Source: DASQPJ01 sp036268355 (GTDB lineage Bacteria; Actinomycetota; Actinomycetes; Sporichthyales; Sporichthyaceae). From it: DNA of 41,409 bases. Position numbers and translations under genes: made by a program. The notes beneath the pieces were generated by a model. It was not told the origin of the DNA. It did no database searches and worked only from the letters and a program-made list of their open reading frames with translations. This document shows, piece after piece, positions 16,526-25,748 of this stretch; within the stretch, counting starts at the first letter, position 1, and the number at the start of each line of letters is the position of its first letter. The stretch is taken from assembly GCA_036268355.1 (NCBI GenBank), contig DATAUG010000072.1:1-41409 (forward strand), given 5' to 3'.

Positions 16526-19500
16526 TCAACTGCGCAGGCGCAAGCCACGCGGTGTCGGGTGGAAGCCTGCGGCCTCCAGCGCGCGGCCCAGTCCCGACTC
16601 GCCCACCGCGGCTCCATCGGCGCGTTCCACCGTGAGCTTGCCCAGGGCACCTTCGCGGACCGCCAACGCCAGCGCGTCGGCGGCCGGTTGGAGGGATTCG
16701 TCCGGGACCGGCCAGGTCAGCAACGAGCGCCCGCCCCGCTCCACATAGATGACCAGGACGCCGTCGACCAGCACCACCAGGGCGCCGGCCTTCCGACCCG
16801 GTTTGTGGCCCGAGGCCGCCTCGTCGGGACGCGGCGGCCAGGGCAACGCGGCCCCGTAGGCGTTGGCCGGGTCCGTGGCGGCCAGGACCGAGGCGCGCGG
16901 GCGACCGGCCGGCGAGTCGGACTGGGCCCGCACCCGATCGACGGCACCGGGCAGGGCGAACTGCGCGGCCCCGAGGCCGGCCACGACGTAAGCCCGACTG
17001 CAGCGGCCCGCCTCCTCGAATGCGCGCAGCACCCGGTAGGTCGCGGCGAACCCGCCGGGGACTCGTTCGGCCACGACGGCGCCGCGGGTCAGCACGCCGT
17101 GCCGGTCGAGCAGCACCTCGACCAGCGCCTGGGCGCAGCGGGTGGGGTCGGCCGTGCGGGCGGGCAGCAGCGACCATCGCCCCGCGACGGTCGGCGGCCC
17201 GCTGCGCGTGGGCAGCGCGGGGCGACCGAACGAGGCGCGCCGCCCGGCATAGCGTGGCCGGGGTGCCGCGGGCCGGGTGCGATGGGAGCCCCGACCGCCC
17301 AGCAGCGTTCGCAGTGGCGCGAGGGTGTCGTTGGTCAACACGCCGGACCACACCAGGTCCCACACGGCACGGGCCAACTCGGTGTCGTCGGTGGACCCGG
17401 TACGGTCCGCGATCTGCCGGAAGAACAGGGCGCGGCCGTCGGCCAGGGCGTCGAGGACCTCGGCGTGCACCGGTCCGCCGACCGCATCGGCCTCCGGCGG
17501 GGCGAGGAGCAGTTCGGCCCGGTCCGCCAGGTGCAGCGACACCCATCCGTCATCGCCGGGCAGTGCACCGTGTCCGGCCCAGAGAACCTCCCCGGACGCG
17601 GTCACCTCGTCGAGCAGTGCCGGGCTGTAGTCGCTGATCCGAACCGGCAGGACCAGGCTCTCCAACGCCGACGCCGGTACCGGGGCGCCCTGCAGTTGAT
17701 CGACAACCCGGAGCAACCCGTCGACACCGCGCAGCGAGTCGGCCCCGACGTGTTGCCAGGCGGGCAGGAACCGGGCCAGCGCGACCGGTTCGACCGGCTC
17801 GATCTCCTTGCGCAGCAGAGCGATCGAGCGCCGCCGCAGTCTTCGCAGCACCTCGGTGTCACACCATTCCGCACCCGCGCTGCCGGGGCGAAACTCCCCG
17901 GCCACCACGCGCCCCGCGGTCTGCAACCTGGTCAGCCCGTGCTGGACCACGGCGGCACCGAGGCCGAACCGGGCAGCCACGTCGGTGGTGGTGAACGGGC
18001 CGTGGGTACGGGCCCAGCGGGACAGCAGGTCGCCCAACGGATCTGCGACCGGCTCGGTGAACGCCACCGGTACCCCGACCGGGAGAGCGACCCCGAGCGC
18101 GTCGGAGAGTCGGCCCGCATCCTCGACGGCCGCCCAGTGCTCGAGGCCCGCGATGCGTATCCGGATCGCGCGCCGCTCGGCTTCGAGTTCGACCAGCCAG
18201 TCCGGTCGGCCGCCGCGTGCCGCAACCTCCGCGGTGGTCAACGGCCCGAGCCCACGCAACAGGTCGGCGACACCCTCGAAGTCACGAACCTGACGATCCG
18301 TCACCAGGCGTTGCAGCTCGGCCTCCACCCGCTCGACCGCCTCGGCGTCGAGCAGTTCCCGTAGGTCCGCGGTACCGAGCAGTTCGGCCAACAAGGTGGA
18401 GTCCAGCGCGAGCGCTGCCGCTCGCCGCTCGGCCAGCGGGGAGTCGCCCTCGTAGATGAACGTCGCGACGTAACCGAACAACAACGATCGGGCGAATGGG
18501 GACGGGGCCGTGGTCTCGACCTCGACTACCCGCACCTTGCCGGTACGGATGTCGGTCATCAACTCGGTGAGGCCGGGGACGTCGAAAACGTCCTGCAGGC
18601 ACTCCCGCATCGTCTCGAGCAGGATCGGGAACGTCGGATACTGCGCGGCAACCGACAAGAGCGCGGCGGCACGTTGCCGTTGTTGCCACAACGGGGAACG
18701 GCGCCCTGGGTCGCGGCGCGGCAGCAGCAGGGCGCGCGCGGCGCACTCGCGGAAGCGCGCCGCGAACAGCGCCGAGCCACTGAGCTCGGCGGTGACCGTG
18801 TCCGCCACGTCCTCCGGCTCGAGCACCGCCGACAGCGTTTCGCCGGCGGGCAGTTCATCGAAGTCGGGCAGGCGCAGCACGATCCCGTCGTCGGCGTGCA
18901 TGGCCTGCACGTCGATCCCGAACTGCTGCCGCAGGCGGGCGGACAGGGCCAACGCCCACGGCGCGTGGACCTGCGCCCCGAACGGTGAGTGCACGCAGAA
19001 CCGCCAGTCGCCCAGCTCGTCGCGGAATCGCTCCACGACGATCGTCCGATCGTCCGGGACGTGGCCGGTCGCCGCCCGTTGCTCGTCCAGGTAGGCGAGC
19101 AGGTTGGCGCTCGCCCACTCGTCCAGGCCGCAGTCGCGCAGCCTGGCCTGCGCCGCCGTCGTGGGCAGCCGGGCGAGCTCGCGCTGAAAAGCGCCGAGCG
19201 CCCGACCCAACTCGACCGGCCGACCGGGTTGGTCGCCCTTCCAGAACGGCAGCCTGCCCGGTTGGCCCGGGGCGGGCGAGACCAGCACCCGGTCGTGGGT
19301 GATGTCCTCGATCCGCCAGGTCGAGGAACCCAGCGTGAACACGTCGCCCACCCGCGACTCGTAGACCATCTCCTCGTCGAGCTCGCCGACCCGCGGGGCT
19401 TTGTCGCCGACCAGGAACACCCCGAACAGGCCGCGGTCGGGGATCGTCCCGCCGCTGGTGACGGCCAGCCGCTGGGCACCCGGACGGGACCGCAGCACGC

Positions 19501-21073
19501 CGCCGACCCGGTCCCACACCAGACGAGGACGCAGCTCGGCGAACGCGTCGGACGGGTAACGCCCGGCCAGCATGTCCAGCACCGCGTCGAAGGAACTGCG
19601 CGGCAGCGTCGCGAACGACGCGGCCCGGGTGACCAACGCCAGCGCGGCGTCGACGTCCCAGTCGTCCATCGCGACCATCGCGACCAGGTGTTGCGCGAGC
19701 ACGTCCAACGGATTGCGGGGCACCCGGATCGCCTCGATCAGACCGGCGGCCATCCGTTCCGCCGTCACGGCGGCGGGCACCAGGTCGCCCCGGTGCTTGG
19801 GGAACATCACGCCCCGGCTGACCGCCCCGACGTGGTGTCCGGCCCGGCCGATGCGCTGCAGCCCGGACGCCACCGAGGGCGGCGACTCGACCTGCACGAC
19901 CAGGTCGACCGCGCCCATGTCGATGCCGAGTTCGAGGCTGGAGGTGGCCACCACCGCGGGCAGCCGACCGGACTTCAGCTCCTCCTCGGTGCTCGCCCGC
20001 TGCTCCTTGGACACCGAGCCGTGATGGGCGCGCGCCAGCACAACCGGTGCGCCCCGGGAAGCTCCCGAGGCCGCCATCAGCTGCGCCGGTTGAACTGACC
20101 GGGCGTCAGGCAGCTTCTCCCCGGCGCGTTCCGCGGCGATTTCGTTCAACCGTTGGGTCAACCGCTCCGCGAGCCGCCGCGAGTTGGCGAACACAATCGT
20201 CGAGCGGTGGGCGGCGATGAGGTCATGGATGCGCTCCTCGACGTGCGGCCAGATCGAGTTGACCACCGGCCCCTCCGGGCCCGATCGGGTTGTCGTCAGG
20301 TCGCTCATGTCCGGGACCGGGACGACCACCGAGACCTCCACGGTCTTGTCCGCCGGCGGCCGCACGATGGCGACCTGCGCCGCGCCGCCCAGGAACCGAG
20401 CCACCTCCTCGACCGGCCGCACCGTCGCGGACAGGCCGACACGTTGCGCGGGTCGGCCCAGCAGCGCGTCCAGCCGCTCCAGCGACAGCATGAGGTGTGC
20501 ACCGCGTTTGGTGCCCGCGACCGCATGGACCTCGTCGACGATCACCGTCTCGATGCCCGCCAACGACTCGCGGGCCTGCGAGGTCAGCAGCAGGAACAAC
20601 GACTCCGGGGTGGTGATCAGGATGTCCGGCGGCCGGGTGAGCTGCCGCCGTCGGTCCGCCGCCGACGTGTCGCCGGTGCGCATCCCCACCTCGACCTGTG
20701 GCTCCGGCAGGCCCAGCCGGATCGCGGCCTGCCGGATGCCCGCCAGCGGGGCCCGCAGGTTGCGCTCGACGTCGACCGCCAGCGCCTTCAACGGTGACAC
20801 GTAGAGCACGCGGCACCGCAGGTTCCGCTCGGTGGGCACCGGTCGGCTGGTCAGGCCGTCCAAGGCGGCCAGGAACGCCGCCAGGGTCTTGCCGGAGCCG
20901 GTCGGGGCGACGACCAAGGCGTGCCGACCGGCGGCGATCTGCGCCCAGGCACCGACCTGTGCCGCGGTGGGCGCGAGGAACGCACCCCGGAACCACGCCC
21001 GGGTCGCCGGGGCGAAACGGTCGAGGGCGGCGTCGAAGCCGGGGTCGGTCTCGGTCACATCCTTATCCTGCAT
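16526..21073 (-). CDS. lhr: Lhr-type ATP-dependent DNA/RNA helicase
   Basis: The 1515-residue superfamily-2 helicase runs convergent with clgR. Motifs in order: Q-region PTAAQVGAW, Walker A APTGSGKT at 56-63, Ia SPLKALAVD, DEVH box near 178, LSAT (III), FANSRRLAERL (IV), LELGIDMGAVDLV (V) and QRIGRAGH (VI) near 412. A WH and Lhr-core region follows, then the long C-terminal Lhr domain (about 870-1515). Lhr of mycobacteria is a 3'-to-5' translocase, DNA-damage-induced and linked to repair of mitomycin lesions. No nuclease partner is adjacent here. ATG 21073 gives the full length expected for the family. Confidence 0.95.
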   Translation of the reverse strand: MQDKDVTETDPGFDAALDRFAPATRAWFRGAFLAPTAAQVGAWAQIAAGRHALVVAPTGSGKTLAAFLAALDGLTSRPVPTERNLRCRVLYVSPLKALAVDVERNLRAPLAGIRQAAIRLGLPEPQVEVGMRTGDTSAADRRRQLTRPPDILITTPESLFLLLTSQARESLAGIETVIVDEVHAVAGTKRGAHLMLSLERLDALLGRPAQRVGLSATVRPVEEVARFLGGAAQVAIVRPPADKTVEVSVVVPVPDMSDLTTTRSGPEGPVVNSIWPHVEERIHDLIAAHRSTIVFANSRRLAERLTQRLNEIAAERAGEKLPDARSVQPAQLMAASGASRGAPVVLARAHHGSVSKEQRASTEEELKSGRLPAVVATSSLELGIDMGAVDLVVQVESPPSVASGLQRIGRAGHHVGAVSRGVMFPKHRGDLVPAAVTAERMAAGLIEAIRVPRNPLDVLAQHLVAMVAMDDWDVDAALALVTRAASFATLPRSSFDAVLDMLAGRYPSDAFAELRPRLVWDRVGGVLRSRPGAQRLAVTSGGTIPDRGLFGVFLVGDKAPRVGELDEEMVYESRVGDVFTLGSSTWRIEDITHDRVLVSPAPGQPGRLPFWKGDQPGRPVELGRALGAFQRELARLPTTAAQARLRDCGLDEWASANLLAYLDEQRAATGHVPDDRTIVVERFRDELGDWRFCVHSPFGAQVHAPWALALSARLRQQFGIDVQAMHADDGIVLRLPDFDELPAGETLSAVLEPEDVADTVTAELSGSALFAARFRECAARALLLPRRDPGRRSPLWQQRQRAAALLSVAAQYPTFPILLETMRECLQDVFDVPGLTELMTDIRTGKVRVVEVETTAPSPFARSLLFGYVATFIYEGDSPLAERRAAALALDSTLLAELLGTADLRELLDAEAVERVEAELQRLVTDRQVRDFEGVADLLRGLGPLTTAEVAARGGRPDWLVELEAERRAIRIRIAGLEHWAAVEDAGRLSDALGVALPVGVPVAFTEPVADPLGDLLSRWARTHGPFTTTDVAARFGLGAAVVQHGLTRLQTAGRVVAGEFRPGSAGAEWCDTEVLRRLRRRSIALLRKEIEPVEPVALARFLPAWQHVGADSLRGVDGLLRVVDQLQGAPVPASALESLVLPVRISDYSPALLDEVTASGEVLWAGHGALPGDDGWVSLHLADRAELLLAPPEADAVGGPVHAEVLDALADGRALFFRQIADRTGSTDDTELARAVWDLVWSGVLTNDTLAPLRTLLGGRGSHRTRPAAPRPRYAGRRASFGRPALPTRSGPPTVAGRWSLLPARTADPTRCAQALVEVLLDRHGVLTRGAVVAERVPGGFAATYRVLRAFEEAGRCSRAYVVAGLGAAQFALPGAVDRVRAQSDSPAGRPRASVLAATDPANAYGAALPWPPRPDEAASGHKPGRKAGALVVLVDGVLVIYVERGGRSLLTWPVPDESLQPAADALALAVREGALGKLTVERADGAAVGESGLGRALEAAGFHPTPRGLRLRS

Positions 21074-21200
21074 CGCCGGTCCGACACTTTCCGGTGCGCC
21101 CGCGGGGCAGGCCTTGTCGGCGGCCTCCCCGGATCGGTGAGCGAGCCCTCTCGGCGGGCGTAAGCGGTGACAATCGACACTTTCCCGCTACCGGTTCAAC

Positions 21201-21230
21201 CCCACTTCGTGGGACGGCGCCGGGTACCGT
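21201..21230 (+). promoter_or_regulatory. Possible control region of the ABC transporter operon
   Basis: CCCAC-TTC-GTGGG (21201-21213) is a perfect 5-bp inverted repeat. It lies 11 bases upstream of TACCGT (21225-21230), a plausible -10 box eight bases before the ATG at 21239. No clear -35 box is seen. The 165-bp divergent gap to lhr contains nothing else evident. Confidence 0.35.
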
Positions 21231-21238
21231 GCCACCCA

Positions 21239-22210
21239 ATGAGCGGCACACAGGTGGGGGAGGCCGGCGCGCGGGCGCAGGCGGCCGTGGCGCCCCCCGC
21301 GTTGATCACGGCGCGCGGGCTGACCAAGGCCTACGGGTCGTTCACGGCCGTCGCCGGGATCGACTTCGACATCCCGGCAGGTGAGTCGTTCGGCTTCCTC
21401 GGCCCCAACGGGGCGGGGAAGAGCTCGACCATGCGGATGATCCAGTGCGTCTCCCCGCCGACTTCGGGGGTGTTGCGCGTGTTCGGCCAGGACCCGGTGG
21501 CCGACGGTCCCCGGATCCGCGCCCGGCTGGGGGTGGTGCCGCAGGAGGACACGCTCGACAACGACCTGACCGTCCGCGAGAACCTGCTCGTCTACGCCCG
21601 GTACTTCGGAATCGGCTGGGTCGCCGCGCGCGCCCGGGCCGGCGCCCTGCTGGAGTTCGTCCAGCTGTCCGACAAGGCCGACGCCCGGGTCCAGACGTTG
21701 TCCGGAGGGATGAAGCGGCGGCTGACGATCGCCCGGTCGCTGGTCAACTCCCCGGAGGTGCTGCTGCTCGACGAGCCGACCACCGGGCTGGACCCGCAGG
21801 CCCGGCACTCGGTGTGGGAACGGCTGTTCCGGCTCAAGCGCGACGGCGTCACCCTGGTTCTGACGACCCATTACATGGACGAGGCCGAGCAGCTCTGCGA
21901 CCGGCTGGTGGTGCTGGACGGCGGGCTCATCGTGGCCGAGGGGTCGCCGCGCGAGTTGATCGACCGCTACAGCTCGCGCGAGGTGGTCGAGCTTCGGTTC
22001 GCCGGTGAGGTGCCCGCGGCCGAGGCGTACGCGGATCTGGCCGCCCGGGTCGAGCGGGTTGCCGACCGGGTGCTGCTCTACGGCGACGACGGCGACACGA
22101 TCGCGGCGTCGGCGGCCCGGCGTCATCCGGTCGCGGCCGGGGTGTTGGTGCGTCGTTCCGGGTTGGAGGACGTGTTTCTGCGGCTCACCGGCCGGACGCT
22201 GGTGGACTGA
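21239..22210 (+). CDS. ABC transporter ATP-binding protein (NodI/DrrA type)
   Basis: The ATPase subunit has Walker A GPNGAGKS at residues 55-62, a Q-loop VVPQEDTLDNDLTV, signature LSGGMKRR near 155, Walker B LLLDEPT near 177 and a switch His in TTHYMDEAE. The C-terminal 80 residues follow the NodI/DrrA pattern. ATG 21239 (323 aa) is preferred; a GTG at 21167 would add 24 residues ahead of the conserved part. The stop overlaps the next start by one base (TGATG). With two following permeases it forms an ABC-2 exporter. The substrate is unknown; lipids, polysaccharide precursors or drugs are handled by relatives. Confidence 0.92.
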   Translation: MSGTQVGEAGARAQAAVAPPALITARGLTKAYGSFTAVAGIDFDIPAGESFGFLGPNGAGKSSTMRMIQCVSPPTSGVLRVFGQDPVADGPRIRARLGVVPQEDTLDNDLTVRENLLVYARYFGIGWVAARARAGALLEFVQLSDKADARVQTLSGGMKRRLTIARSLVNSPEVLLLDEPTTGLDPQARHSVWERLFRLKRDGVTLVLTTHYMDEAEQLCDRLVVLDGGLIVAEGSPRELIDRYSSREVVELRFAGEVPAAEAYADLAARVERVADRVLLYGDDGDTIAASAARRHPVAAGVLVRRSGLEDVFLRLTGRTLVD

Positions 22211-23046
22211 TGGTCACCCTGTCGCCTCCGGCGACCGACCGGTCGTCCGGTTGTGGACGACTGAGGGCCGTGGTCGCTCCGGCAGGCCGATCCTGCCTGT
22301 ACTGGCTCGTGCAGTACCGCCGTTGGTGGCGGGTCTCGTTGCTGATCAGCTTCGTCAACCCGGCGCTGTATCTGGCGGCGATGGGCCTCGGCCTGGGCGG
22401 CCTGATCGACCGGGGCGGACCAGCCGCGGCCCTGGGCGGACACGGTTATCTCGCGTTCCTGGCTCCCGGCCTGTTGGCGGCCAACGCGATGCAGACCGCG
22501 GTCGGCGAGAGCACTTGGCCGGTCGGCAACGCGGTTCGCTGGACGCGGTCATACGTGGCGATGGTTGCCACCCCGCTGCGGCCGGGTGCGGTGATGGCCG
22601 GCCACCTGTTGTTCGCCGGGTTGCGGGCCGGGCTCGGCGCCGGTGCCTTCCTGATCGTGGCCGGCCTGTTCGGTGCCCTGGATTCGCCGATGGCGGTTTG
22701 GGCCTGGCCGGTCGCGCTGCTGTGTGCGCTGGCCCATGCGGCACCGGCGGCCGCGTTCAGCGTCGGCCGCAGCCACGACCAGGCCAACGCGGCGCTGCAG
22801 CGCTTCGTGGTGATCCCGCTGTTCCTCTTCTCCGGGGTGTTCTTCCCGGTCTCCCAGCTGCCGGGCGTGCTGCGCGTCGTGGCCTACCTGACGCCGCTGT
22901 GGCACGGGGTGGTGCTGTGCCGTGAGCTGTGCCTGGGGCAGGCCCAATTCCTGTCCGGCGTCGGACATCTGGGGTACCTCGTGCTGTGGCTGGTCGCCGG
23001 TTGCCTGCTGGCCCGCGGGGCGTACCGACGGGCGTTGACCCGTTGA
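22210..23046 (+). CDS. ABC-2 type permease (first of two)
   Basis: The 278-residue membrane protein has about six hydrophobic segments, with YRRWWRVSLLISFVNPALYL near the N-terminus and a conserved FLFSGVFFPVSQLPGVLR segment near 200. This is the NodJ/ABC2_membrane pattern. ATG 22210 overlaps the ATPase stop (TGATG), and its own stop overlaps the start of the second permease (TTGA), so the three genes are translationally coupled. Confidence 0.88.
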   Translation: MVTLSPPATDRSSGCGRLRAVVAPAGRSCLYWLVQYRRWWRVSLLISFVNPALYLAAMGLGLGGLIDRGGPAAALGGHGYLAFLAPGLLAANAMQTAVGESTWPVGNAVRWTRSYVAMVATPLRPGAVMAGHLLFAGLRAGLGAGAFLIVAGLFGALDSPMAVWAWPVALLCALAHAAPAAAFSVGRSHDQANAALQRFVVIPLFLFSGVFFPVSQLPGVLRVVAYLTPLWHGVVLCRELCLGQAQFLSGVGHLGYLVLWLVAGCLLARGAYRRALTR

Positions 23047-23834
23047 CCGCAACCCTGCCCGGGCGCCCCGCGCGGTTCGGCGCGTGGCACGTCATGGAAC
23101 GAAACCTGCTCAACCAGCGGCGCTGCTGGTGGGCGTACGTCTCGGGGTTCTTCGAGCCGCTGTTCTACCTGCTGTCGCTGTCCGTCGGGGTGTCGCACCT
23201 GGTGGGGCAGGTGTCCGGGCCGGACGGGCGCGGAATCCCGTATCAGGTCTTCCTCGCCCCGGCCATGTTGGCCACCTCGGCCATGAACGGCGCGGTGCTG
23301 GACTCGACCTACAACCTGTACCACAAGCTGCGTCACGCCCGGGTCTTCCAGGCGGTCCGGGCCACCCCGTTGGGCGCGCGGGACATCGCGTTGGGGGAGA
23401 TCGCGTCGGCCACGGTCCGCGGCGGGATCTACGCGGCTTTCTTCGTGGCCTGCATGGCTGCCCTCGGCCTGATCCGGTCCTGGTGGGCGGTGCTCGCGGT
23501 ACCGGCCGCCTGGCTGGTCGGCCTGGCGTTCGCCTCGCTCGGGGCCGCGGCGACCACTTTCGTGCGGCATCTGGGCGACCTGGAATGGGTCTCGGTTGCC
23601 CTGCTGCCGATGTTCCTGTTCTCGGCCACGTTCTACCCGTTGGCCCGTTGCCCGCGGGCGGTGCGCCCGCTGGTCGAGCTCAGCCCGCTCTATCACGGGG
23701 TGGTGGTGACTCGCGGCCTGACGACCGGAGTGGTCGGGCCGGGGTTGCTCTGGCACGTGGCCGTGCTGGGTTTCCTGGCGCTGCTGGGCATCACGGTCGC
23801 GACACGACGCCTGGATCGGATCCTGTGCGACTGA
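23043..23834 (+). CDS. ABC-2 type permease (second of two)
   Basis: The TTG at 23043 overlaps the preceding stop (TTGA) and gives 263 residues. ATG 23094 (MERNLLNQRR) is an alternative start. The protein has six hydrophobic segments and the NodJ-like FLFSATFYPLARCP motif, and is homologous to the first permease, which suggests duplication followed by divergence and a heterodimeric pore. Transcription probably ends before the next gene, which has its own promoter-like sequence. Confidence 0.88.
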   Translation: MTATLPGRPARFGAWHVMERNLLNQRRCWWAYVSGFFEPLFYLLSLSVGVSHLVGQVSGPDGRGIPYQVFLAPAMLATSAMNGAVLDSTYNLYHKLRHARVFQAVRATPLGARDIALGEIASATVRGGIYAAFFVACMAALGLIRSWWAVLAVPAAWLVGLAFASLGAAATTFVRHLGDLEWVSVALLPMFLFSATFYPLARCPRAVRPLVELSPLYHGVVVTRGLTTGVVGPGLLWHVAVLGFLALLGITVATRRLDRILCD

Positions 23835-23918
23835 GTGACGCGGGTCTCGCGACGGGTACCATCGGGGGCGCGCCGGGGGCTCCGGACGCGTTCGAGTTCG
23901 GGTTCTGTGGGAGTTGTG

Positions 23919-24257
23919 GTGGCCGGTAGCAAGCAGTCCAAAACCTCACGCGCGTCAGTCCGCGCCGGCGCCGGAGCGGCAGCGGGTGGCGTCAGCGCGC
24001 TGGGCGAGGTCAAATACGTGATCCCCCTCAACGCCGGGCGCAACGCCTACGTCCGGAACATCACCACGGGGCGGACCCCGAACCTGAAGACCAATTCCGA
24101 CGCGTTCGTCGAGGAGATCCGGGTGTTGGCCGCGGCCGGTCACGGGGCGAAGATCCGGGCGGAGCTCGAGCAGCTCGCGAGCGATCAGCCGAGCCACGGT
24201 TGGGACGCGACCATCAAGCGCCTGGTGGAGGCCGAGGCGTTGCCCGCCCCGGCCTGA
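23919..24257 (+). CDS. Uncharacterised small protein
   Basis: The 112-residue product starts at one of two adjacent GTG codons (23916 or 23919) behind GGGAG. An upstream TACCAT (about 23859) could be a -10 box. The first 30 residues are basic and Ala/Gly-rich; residues 35-110 look globular (KYVIPLNAGRNAYVRN, then an acidic/basic helix-rich end). There is no signal peptide or membrane helix. It is followed closely by a terminator. I do not recognise the family. Codon use matches the neighbours, so it is probably a real gene. Confidence 0.65.
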   Translation: MAGSKQSKTSRASVRAGAGAAAGGVSALGEVKYVIPLNAGRNAYVRNITTGRTPNLKTNSDAFVEEIRVLAAAGHGAKIRAELEQLASDQPSHGWDATIKRLVEAEALPAPA

Positions 24258-24269
24258 TGTCCGTCCTCG

Positions 24270-24300
24270 ACCGCCCTCCGACCTGTTCGGGGGGCGGTTT
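24270..24300 (+). terminator. Intrinsic terminator
   Basis: ACCGCCC (24270-24276) pairs with GGGCGGT (24292-24298) and TT follows directly, 13 bases after the stop of the uncharacterised gene. This is the clearest terminator hairpin in the window. Confidence 0.7.
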
Positions 24301-24333
24301 GTGCGTCCTGTCCCGCTTCCGAATGGGCCGGCC

Positions 24334-24528
24334 GTGCGGTTGACCGACTTCTGGTCCCGGATGCATGCCGAGTTCGGGCCGGTTTATGCCGACTCGTTCG
24401 CCCGCGACTTCGTGCTGGCCGAATTGGGCGGGCGGACGGTCGAGCAGGCGCTGGGCGACGGCATGGACGCCAAGATCGTCTGGCGCGCGGTGTGTGCGGC
24501 GATGGATTGGCCGGCCTCGAAGTTCTGA
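24334..24528 (+). CDS. DUF3046 family protein
   Basis: From GTG 24334 the 64-residue product reads RLTDFWSRM, then SFARDFVLAELGGRTVEQAL, then DAKIVWRAVCAAM. This is the whole-length pattern of DUF3046, a small actinobacterial family usually encoded just upstream of recA. A GTG at 24301 would add an unconserved 11 residues. The function is unknown. The short distance to recA and the conserved synteny suggest a link to the SOS/recombination locus, but nothing in the sequence shows it. Confidence 0.85.
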   Translation: MRLTDFWSRMHAEFGPVYADSFARDFVLAELGGRTVEQALGDGMDAKIVWRAVCAAMDWPASKF

Positions 24529-24529
24529 G

Positions 24530-24557
24530 TTCGACCGCCCGGTGTGTCGGCTAGGAT
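24530..24557 (+). promoter_or_regulatory. Putative recA promoter
   Basis: TTCGAC (24530-24535), 16 bases, then TAGGAT (24552-24557). The last base of the -10 box is the first base of the LexA operator, so a bound repressor would cover the promoter. The transcript leader would be about 130 nt. Confidence 0.55.
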
Positions 24558-24572
24558 CGAACGAGTGTTCGA
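24557..24572. promoter_or_regulatory. SOS box (LexA operator) of recA
   Basis: TCGAAC-GAGT-GTTCGA is a perfect palindrome matching the actinobacterial/Bacillus-type LexA site TCGAAC(N4)GTTCGA, 120 bases before the recA ATG. It is the only such site I found in the window. Confidence 0.9.
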
Positions 24573-24691
24573 CCTAGGTTGAGGAGTGCCGGCGGGCGGC
24601 CGACGAAAATTGTCGGACCCCCCACCTAACGTCCGGTGACGACAACCAAGCGCACCACGGTGCGCGCCCGACAACACGGACAGGTGGGGAA

Positions 24692-25741
24692 ATGGCTCCT
24701 CCAGCGGCGGACCGCGACAAGGCCCTCGGCTCGGCGCTCGCGCAGATCGAGCGGCAGTTCGGCAAGGGCTCGGTGATGCGCCTGGGGGACGACGCGCGCG
24801 CCCCCGTCGAGGTGATCCCCACCGGATCGATAGCGCTGGACGTGGCGTTGGGCATCGGTGGGTTGCCACGCGGTCGGGTCGTGGAGATCTTCGGCCCGGA
24901 GTCCTCCGGCAAGACCACGGTCGCGCTGCACGCGGTGGCCAGCGCCCAACGCCTCGGCGGGGTGGCCGCGTTCATCGACGCCGAGCATGCCCTCGACCCG
25001 GATTACGCGGCCAAGCTCGGTGTCGACACCGACTCGCTGCTGGTCTCCCAACCGGACAACGGTGAGCAGGCGTTGGAGATCGCCGACATGCTGATCCGCT
25101 CCGGCGCGATCGACGTCATCGTCATCGACTCGGTGGCCGCGCTGGTGCCTCGCGCGGAGATCGAGGGCGAGATGGGCGACAGCCACGTGGGGCTGCAGGC
25201 CCGCCTGATGAGCCAGGCATTGCGCAAGATCACCGGTGCGCTGAGCAACACCAATACGACAGCGATCTTCATCAACCAGTTGCGCGAGAAGATCGGTGTG
25301 ATGTTCGGCTCACCCGAGACCACCACCGGTGGTCGGGCGCTGAAGTTCTACGCCTCGATCCGGTTGGACGTCCGGCGCATCGAGACTCTCAAGGACGGCT
25401 CGGACGCGGTCGGGTCACGTACCCGGGTGAAGGTCGTGAAGAACAAGATGGCCGCGCCGTTCAAACAGGCCGAGTTCGACATGATCTACGGGCACGGGAT
25501 CAGCCGCGAGGGCGGCCTGATCGACATGGGTGTCGAGCAGGGTTTCGTGCGCAAGTCCGGTGCCTGGTACACGTACGAGGGCGATCAACTCGGCCAGGGC
25601 AAGGAGAACGCCCGGAACTTCCTGCGCGACAACCCAGACCTGGCCGACGAGCTCGAGAAGAAGATCAAGGAGAAGTTGGGCATCGGCGCTCAGGTCGACC
25701 GCGATTCCGATCCGGGCAGCGCCACCCCGACGGATTTCTGA
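24692..25741 (+). CDS. recA: Recombinase RecA
   Basis: RecA forms filaments on single-stranded DNA, drives strand exchange and triggers LexA autocleavage. The 349-residue protein has Walker A GPESSGKT at 68-75, Walker B VIVIDSVAALVP near 145, the FINQLREKIGVMFGSPE segment with the L2 region, and a short C-terminus. There is no intein. ATG 24692 follows GGTGGGGA. A LexA box controls the promoter. recX follows after seven bases, so the two are co-transcribed. Confidence 0.98.
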   Translation: MAPPAADRDKALGSALAQIERQFGKGSVMRLGDDARAPVEVIPTGSIALDVALGIGGLPRGRVVEIFGPESSGKTTVALHAVASAQRLGGVAAFIDAEHALDPDYAAKLGVDTDSLLVSQPDNGEQALEIADMLIRSGAIDVIVIDSVAALVPRAEIEGEMGDSHVGLQARLMSQALRKITGALSNTNTTAIFINQLREKIGVMFGSPETTTGGRALKFYASIRLDVRRIETLKDGSDAVGSRTRVKVVKNKMAAPFKQAEFDMIYGHGISREGGLIDMGVEQGFVRKSGAWYTYEGDQLGQGKENARNFLRDNPDLADELEKKIKEKLGIGAQVDRDSDPGSATPTDF

Positions 25742-25748
25742 TCGTCGG

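Noticed and set aside
16559..20797. Several long plus-strand frames over lhr
   Set aside because: The minus-strand protein has all SF2 helicase motifs in one frame. The opposite frames are Arg/Gly/Pro-rich shadows.
24692..25741. Intein in recA
   Set aside because: The reading is a continuous 349-residue RecA with no insertion.
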